Positions 7,397 through 10,749 of a stretch of 10,749 nt of DNA are shown here, one piece after another (the first letter of the stretch is position 1; the number at the start of each line of letters is the position of its first letter). The notes beneath the pieces were generated by a model. It was not told where the DNA came from, did no database searches, and saw nothing but the letters and a program-made list of their open reading frames with translations. Made by a program: the position numbers and the translations under genes. The stretch spans positions 10,263-21,011 of the forward strand of contig HF994113.1 of the NCBI GenBank assembly GCA_000436915.1, in the 5' to 3' direction. This DNA comes from Prevotella sp. CAG:1092. GTDB taxonomy: Bacteria; Bacteroidota; Bacteroidia; Bacteroidales; Bacteroidaceae.

Positions 7397-7657
7397 TCAA
7401 CAGACAACACCTGTTTCTATCTCGTTTTCCAAATACGAGAATACATATACAGCTCCCTCATAATACAAACTATCATCTACAGCATCCTATATAGAAAGAG
7501 TATGCTTTGCAGCATAGCAATCAATAAGAAAATCAATTCCTTTAAATCTGCGTAAATAGGCATATGACTGCGCCAATGTCAAACTAAAACGATTTGCAAA
7601 TGCTCCAACACAGCAATTTACATATTCTATGATATTATGAGTTATTTCTAAAGTCAA
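7397..7657 (-). pseudogene. Remnant of a DUF3791-like small protein gene
   Basis: On the minus strand a protein-like frame of 56 codons runs from 7657 to a TAG at 7487-7489. It reads TLEITHNIIEYVNCCVGAFA, then RFSLTLAQSYAYLRRFKGID and FLIDCYAAKHTLSI. This pattern, with the ending [YH]xxxHTLSIDDAVDDL, is what I remember of DUF3791 proteins. After the TAG the same frame goes on with DAVDDSLYYEGAVYVFSYLE to a TGA at 7397. The frame has no ATG: only a TTG at 7657 could start it, with an in-frame TAG four codons before. I therefore read it as a gene broken by a nonsense mutation, a lost start and possibly a deletion joining it to another gene's tail. DUF3791 genes often sit next to DUF3990 genes, in toxin-antitoxin-like pairs; no DUF3990 gene is present here. 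The family call is from memory and only moderately sure. Confidence 0.5.
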
Positions 7658-7687
7658 TTGATTATTCTAAATATTATTATCTCAGCG

Positions 7688-7718
7688 CAAATCTACAACA
7701 ATAAATCCAAAAAGCAAA
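7688..7718 (-). promoter_or_regulatory. Probable promoter for the small remnant gene and the CPBP protease
   Basis: On the minus strand TTTG (7715-7718), a 19-bp spacer and TAGATTTG (7688-7695) make a full Bacteroidetes promoter. Transcription would start near 7681, just before the remnant reading frame. No terminator is visible before the protease gene at 7377, so it may drive that gene with a leader of about 300 bases. Confidence 0.6.
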
Positions 7719-7730
7719 ATCTTTTTGGAT
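7705..7730. promoter_or_regulatory. Perfect 10-bp inverted repeat over the -33 box
   Basis: ATCCAAAAAG (7705-7714) and CTTTTTGGAT (7721-7730) are perfect inverse copies around CAAAAT. The minus-strand -33 TTTG lies exactly in the 6-base loop. This is a good candidate for an operator. It is less likely a terminator, because the stem is AT-rich and there is no following T-run beyond the arm. Confidence 0.45.
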
Positions 7731-7956
7731 AATTATTGCTGTTTGGAGTTATAGTTAAATGGATTATCTATAAGATATAGAAATCATATCCTAACTTGGC
7801 AGATAGAGAAAAAAGAAGTAGTACTATGTGGCAAGACAAAATGTCATTAGAAAAACAGAACAAAATAATACATTTCGTTCTTCTAATTATCAATTATTCT
7901 TTGTACATTTGTCACATTAATATATATATTCATAATACACCTTAAAATAATAACCT
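7731..7956. other. AT-rich intergenic leader region before recQ
   Basis: No gene or clear repeat is seen here. The only recognisable signal is the -7-like box of the recQ gene at its right end. Confidence 0.5.
7904..7911 (+). promoter_or_regulatory. Possible recQ promoter (-7 box)
   Basis: TACATTTG matches TAnnTTTG and would start transcription near 7918, giving a leader of about 39 bases, close to the leader lengths predicted for the manC and aminopeptidase genes. No TTTG is present at the -33 position. Confidence 0.42.
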
Positions 7957-10638
7957 ATGCTATCTACACTCAAAAGATATTTTGGATATAACTCTTTTCG
8001 CCCGCTACAAGAGAATATAATACGCCATATACTTAGCAACAAAGACTCTTTGGTGTTGATGCCTACAGGCGGTGGAAAGAGCATCTGTTATCAGATACCA
8101 GCATTGATGATGCCAGGTACAGCTATAGTAGTTTCACCTCTTATATCTTTGATGAAAGATCAAGTTGAGAGCCTGCGTGCAAACGGCATAGCTGCAGCAG
8201 CTCTAAATAGTAATGCTTCAGAAGCTGAGAATCATGATATAGCAGAACGTGCATACAGAGGTGAATATAAGTTGTTATATGTGTCGCCTGAAAAATTATT
8301 ATCAAAGATTCAATATGGTATATTGAGTAATTCATGTGGAACCGCACCTGCAGGTTCTCTCAAAGTGAGTATGTTTGCTATAGATGAGGCTCATTGTATT
8401 TCTCAATGGGGACATGATTTTAGACCAGAATATACTCAGCTTGGTAGGCTAAAAGAATTGTTTCCTAATGTTCCTGTAGCTGCATTTACTGCAACAGCTG
8501 ATAAAATCACTAAAGAGGATATCATACAGCAACTTCGTTTAGATAAAGATGAAACAGGAAAAGTGAAAATCTTTATCTCATCTTTCGAACGTCCAAATTT
8601 ATCGTTAGATGTACGTCGTGGCTATTCTGCAAAAGATAAGTTACGATTTCTGTTTTCTTTGATAGCTCGTCATCATAACGAGAGTGGTATAATATATTGC
8701 ATGAGTAGGAAAACTACAGAGAGGGTGGCTGAGAAACTTCAAGAAAATGGTATTCGTGCCAAGGCTTATCATGCAGGACTTTCTGCTAGGGAGCGAGACG
8801 ATGTGCAAGAAGCATTTATTAATGGCGAAATAGATGTGGTGTGTGCAACGGTTGCTTTTGGTATGGGTATTGACAAGAGTAATGTTCGCTTTGTTGTTCA
8901 TTACAATCTGCCGAAAAGTATAGAGAGCTATTATCAAGAAATAGGACGTGGAGGACGTGACGGACTTCCTTGTGAAACAATTCTGTTTTATCAAGTAGGT
9001 GATCTTATTACGCTTAGAAAGTTTGCAGAAGAAAGTGGGCAACAAGATATCAATAATGAAAAGTTGGATCGTATGCAGGAGTATGCGGAGAGTCAAGTGT
9101 GTCGACGCAGAATTCTGCTCAATTATTTCAGCGAAACTATGGACCATGATTGTTATAACTGTGATGTTTGCAAAAATCCTCCTCATAGATTTGATGGAAC
9201 AATACTTGTACAAAAGGCACTTTCAGCAATCATGCGTACTCAACAACAAGTAGGATTTAAACTACTGATAGATATTCTTCGTGGTGCTTCTAATCAAGAG
9301 GTTTATCAGAAAGGTTATCATTTGATTAAGACATACGGATGTGGTCGCGATGTTCAATTTAAAGATTGGCAAGATTATCTCTTACAAATGCTTCACTTGG
9401 GTTATATAGAAATTGATTACAAAGATAATTCTCATATCAAAATTAAATCACAAGGTGAGGATGTTTTGTATAAACGCAAACAGGCTCAGTTGGCAATTAT
9501 TAATCGTGAAGATTTTACGGTAAAGGGTCGGAAACAAAAAGAACGTCAACAACTACATTTTGAAGAACTGCAAACAGAAATGGCAGAAGATAAAACTCTT
9601 TTTGAAAATCTACGTCTGCTACGCTTGAAAATTGCATCTGAAAGAGGTGTTCCACCTTATGTTGTCTTTAGCGATAAAACTTTGCATCAACTTGCTATCG
9701 TACAACCAATAACATATATCGCATTTGGTTCTATATCTGGTGTAGGCACTCATAAGCTCGAAAGTCTTGGAACTATATTTGTTAAGGCTATTAGAGTATA
9801 TAAAGGACTCTCAACGAACGAAACAGAAGAATGGAATGATAAAAATATCAACAAAGACATTGAAATTAAGGATTCGGTCACTACTCCTAAAGTTAAAAAG
9901 TCAGTAAGGGACTTTGTTACATTCAATGGAACAGAATATCATATAGGAAGTGAATTAATGGGGTGTATCAAATGGCATACAACTATAAAAAATGTAGGCA
10001 AGGATGTATATTATACTCTTTGGCAGGAAAACCGTTACCCGATGACTCGATATATAAGTGAAGATGTACAATGTCGTGATATGGTTGTAAAGCGTTTTGC
10101 TGAAATAATATCGGCAGTATATAACGTGGTTGTTTCTTCGGATTATCAAACAGTAACCATTCCTGTTAGAACGGAATATGACGAGAACGGAAAACCCGTA
10201 CATTCTTTAGAAGGTGCATCTTTCGAGGAGGCTCTTGATAAATTTAAACAGTTTGTTGAGCAGAATGGGCATCTCCCATTTGCTACATCTGGTGAATATG
10301 AATGCTCTCTTCGTCGATGGCAACAAGAAATAAATCATGATATAAGACCTTTGACCCATACTCAATATAAAGAATTTGAAGAACTAATGGCGTCTTATGC
10401 CGATATGCCAAGGACGCGTGTGTTATGGGAAAAGAAGAAAGAACAAGAAAAAGAAAATATGTCGTATATAGAACAACAAAGGTTGAAGCATTCAAAGGCT
10501 TATGTTCAATGGACGGAAGATGAAGATAAAAAGTTAATAGAACTTCATGCTATAGGAAAAACAATAGAAGAATTGTGCAAAATATTTGAACGAAATGAAG
10601 GTGCCATTAAATCTCGAATTAAAAAATTAAGCCAATAA
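7957..10638 (+). CDS. recQ: RecQ-family ATP-dependent DNA helicase with a long C-terminal extension
   Basis: RecQ is a 3'-5' helicase acting in recombination, repair and stalled-fork rescue. The 893-residue product has all helicase motifs: motif 0 FRPLQ (14-18), Walker A MPTGGGKS (35-42), DEAH (143-146), FTATAD (177-182), AFGMGIDKSNVRFVVH (300-315) and motif VI YYQEIGRGGRD (325-335). Zinc-binding cysteines of the RQC domain are C382, C399, C402 and C405; an RQC winged helix follows, and an HRDC domain at about 547-618. Beyond that are about 270 extra residues. Residues 640-750 are unrecognised. Residues about 755-810 (FEEALDKFKQFVEQNGHLPF...LRRWQQ) resemble a helicase-associated domain. The last 45 (WTEDEDKKL, then IFERNEGAIKSRIKKL) resemble a Myb/SANT-like helix-turn-helix. 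Typical RecQ proteins end near 600-730 residues, so this may be a second, accessory RecQ. Codon use is AT-rich compared with greA and manC. The ATG at 7957 starts exactly at the conserved N-terminus. Confidence 0.94.
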   Translation: MLSTLKRYFGYNSFRPLQENIIRHILSNKDSLVLMPTGGGKSICYQIPALMMPGTAIVVSPLISLMKDQVESLRANGIAAAALNSNASEAENHDIAERAYRGEYKLLYVSPEKLLSKIQYGILSNSCGTAPAGSLKVSMFAIDEAHCISQWGHDFRPEYTQLGRLKELFPNVPVAAFTATADKITKEDIIQQLRLDKDETGKVKIFISSFERPNLSLDVRRGYSAKDKLRFLFSLIARHHNESGIIYCMSRKTTERVAEKLQENGIRAKAYHAGLSARERDDVQEAFINGEIDVVCATVAFGMGIDKSNVRFVVHYNLPKSIESYYQEIGRGGRDGLPCETILFYQVGDLITLRKFAEESGQQDINNEKLDRMQEYAESQVCRRRILLNYFSETMDHDCYNCDVCKNPPHRFDGTILVQKALSAIMRTQQQVGFKLLIDILRGASNQEVYQKGYHLIKTYGCGRDVQFKDWQDYLLQMLHLGYIEIDYKDNSHIKIKSQGEDVLYKRKQAQLAIINREDFTVKGRKQKERQQLHFEELQTEMAEDKTLFENLRLLRLKIASERGVPPYVVFSDKTLHQLAIVQPITYIAFGSISGVGTHKLESLGTIFVKAIRVYKGLSTNETEEWNDKNINKDIEIKDSVTTPKVKKSVRDFVTFNGTEYHIGSELMGCIKWHTTIKNVGKDVYYTLWQENRYPMTRYISEDVQCRDMVVKRFAEIISAVYNVVVSSDYQTVTIPVRTEYDENGKPVHSLEGASFEEALDKFKQFVEQNGHLPFATSGEYECSLRRWQQEINHDIRPLTHTQYKEFEELMASYADMPRTRVLWEKKKEQEKENMSYIEQQRLKHSKAYVQWTEDEDKKLIELHAIGKTIEELCKIFERNEGAIKSRIKKLSQ

Positions 10639-10648
10639 TTGACATTAA

Positions 10649-10700
10649 AAAAGAAGTATTGCTTACTATAGAGGGTATAAGCAGTACTTCTTTTGCAATC
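10649..10700 (+). terminator. Rho-independent terminator after recQ
   Basis: Arms AAAAGAAGTATTGCTTA (10649-10665) and TAAGCAGTACTTCTTTT (10678-10694) form a 17-bp stem with one G-U pair and a 12-base loop, 10 bp after the stop codon. The A-run at the left and T-run at the right make it able to act in both directions. Confidence 0.85.
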
Positions 10701-10714
10701 TTAGAGGATGACAT

Positions 10715-10749
10715 TTCACGGTAGTGTAAACAGAACTGTGTCACGGCTC
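10715..10749. mobile_element. Possible end of an insertion sequence, cut by the window
   Basis: The text GTAGTGTAAACAGAACTGTG followed by TCACGG resembles the terminal inverted repeats of IS256/mutator-type elements (TGTAAAnAnnnnTGTGTCA). No transposase or second end is in the window. The match is from memory and unproven. Confidence 0.3.

Noticed and set aside
7378..7410. GTG start at 7410 for the CPBP protease
   Set aside because: The additional 11 residues are polar and unlike family N-termini; the ATG at 7377 leads directly into the first hydrophobic helix.
8641..9213. 190-residue minus-strand frame opposite recQ
   Set aside because: It overlaps conserved helicase motifs on the plus strand and has no protein-like features of its own.

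Overview
The window looks like chromosomal DNA from a Bacteroidales bacterium, probably Prevotella or a close relative. The signs are promoters with the Bacteroidetes -7 box TAnnTTTG, start codons with no clear Shine-Dalgarno sequence, a periplasmic propeller/Y_Y_Y regulator typical of the phylum, and best-fit products that are all common there. No rRNA, tRNA or CRISPR array was seen. All functions are assigned by reading motifs by eye; no database search was run.

Left part (1-4370): a minus-strand unit of greA followed 12 bp later by a large membrane regulator that runs off the left edge. The regulator has a signal peptide, a periplasmic beta-propeller, a Y_Y_Y domain and one membrane helix. 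After the helix there is no histidine-kinase region before the window ends; instead the text resembles the start of an AraC-type DNA-binding domain. Divergent from greA, across a 162-bp promoter region, lies a mannose-1-phosphate guanylyltransferase gene (GDP-mannose supply for surface polysaccharides).

Middle (4370-6576): a 650-bp gap between convergent genes holds a strong terminator hairpin, a 22-bp tandem repeat flanked by inverted copies, and an AT-rich block with decayed coding-like stretches that may be a dispersed intergenic element. Then comes an M18 zinc aminopeptidase on the minus strand. Its upstream region carries four copies of a short motif at exactly 33-bp intervals, and the first copy sits inside the predicted promoter.

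Right part (6577-10749): a CPBP (CAAX-type) membrane protease on the minus strand, preceded by what looks like a broken DUF3791-like small gene. That remnant still has a good promoter whose -33 box lies in the loop of a perfect inverted repeat. Next is a plus-strand RecQ helicase of 893 residues, longer than usual, with an extra C-terminal region containing a helicase-associated-like domain and a Myb/SANT-like helix-turn-helix. It ends in a strong hairpin terminator, and the last 30 or so bases may be the end of an insertion sequence. The right part is visibly more AT-rich in codon use than the left, which suggests it is accessory or acquired DNA.
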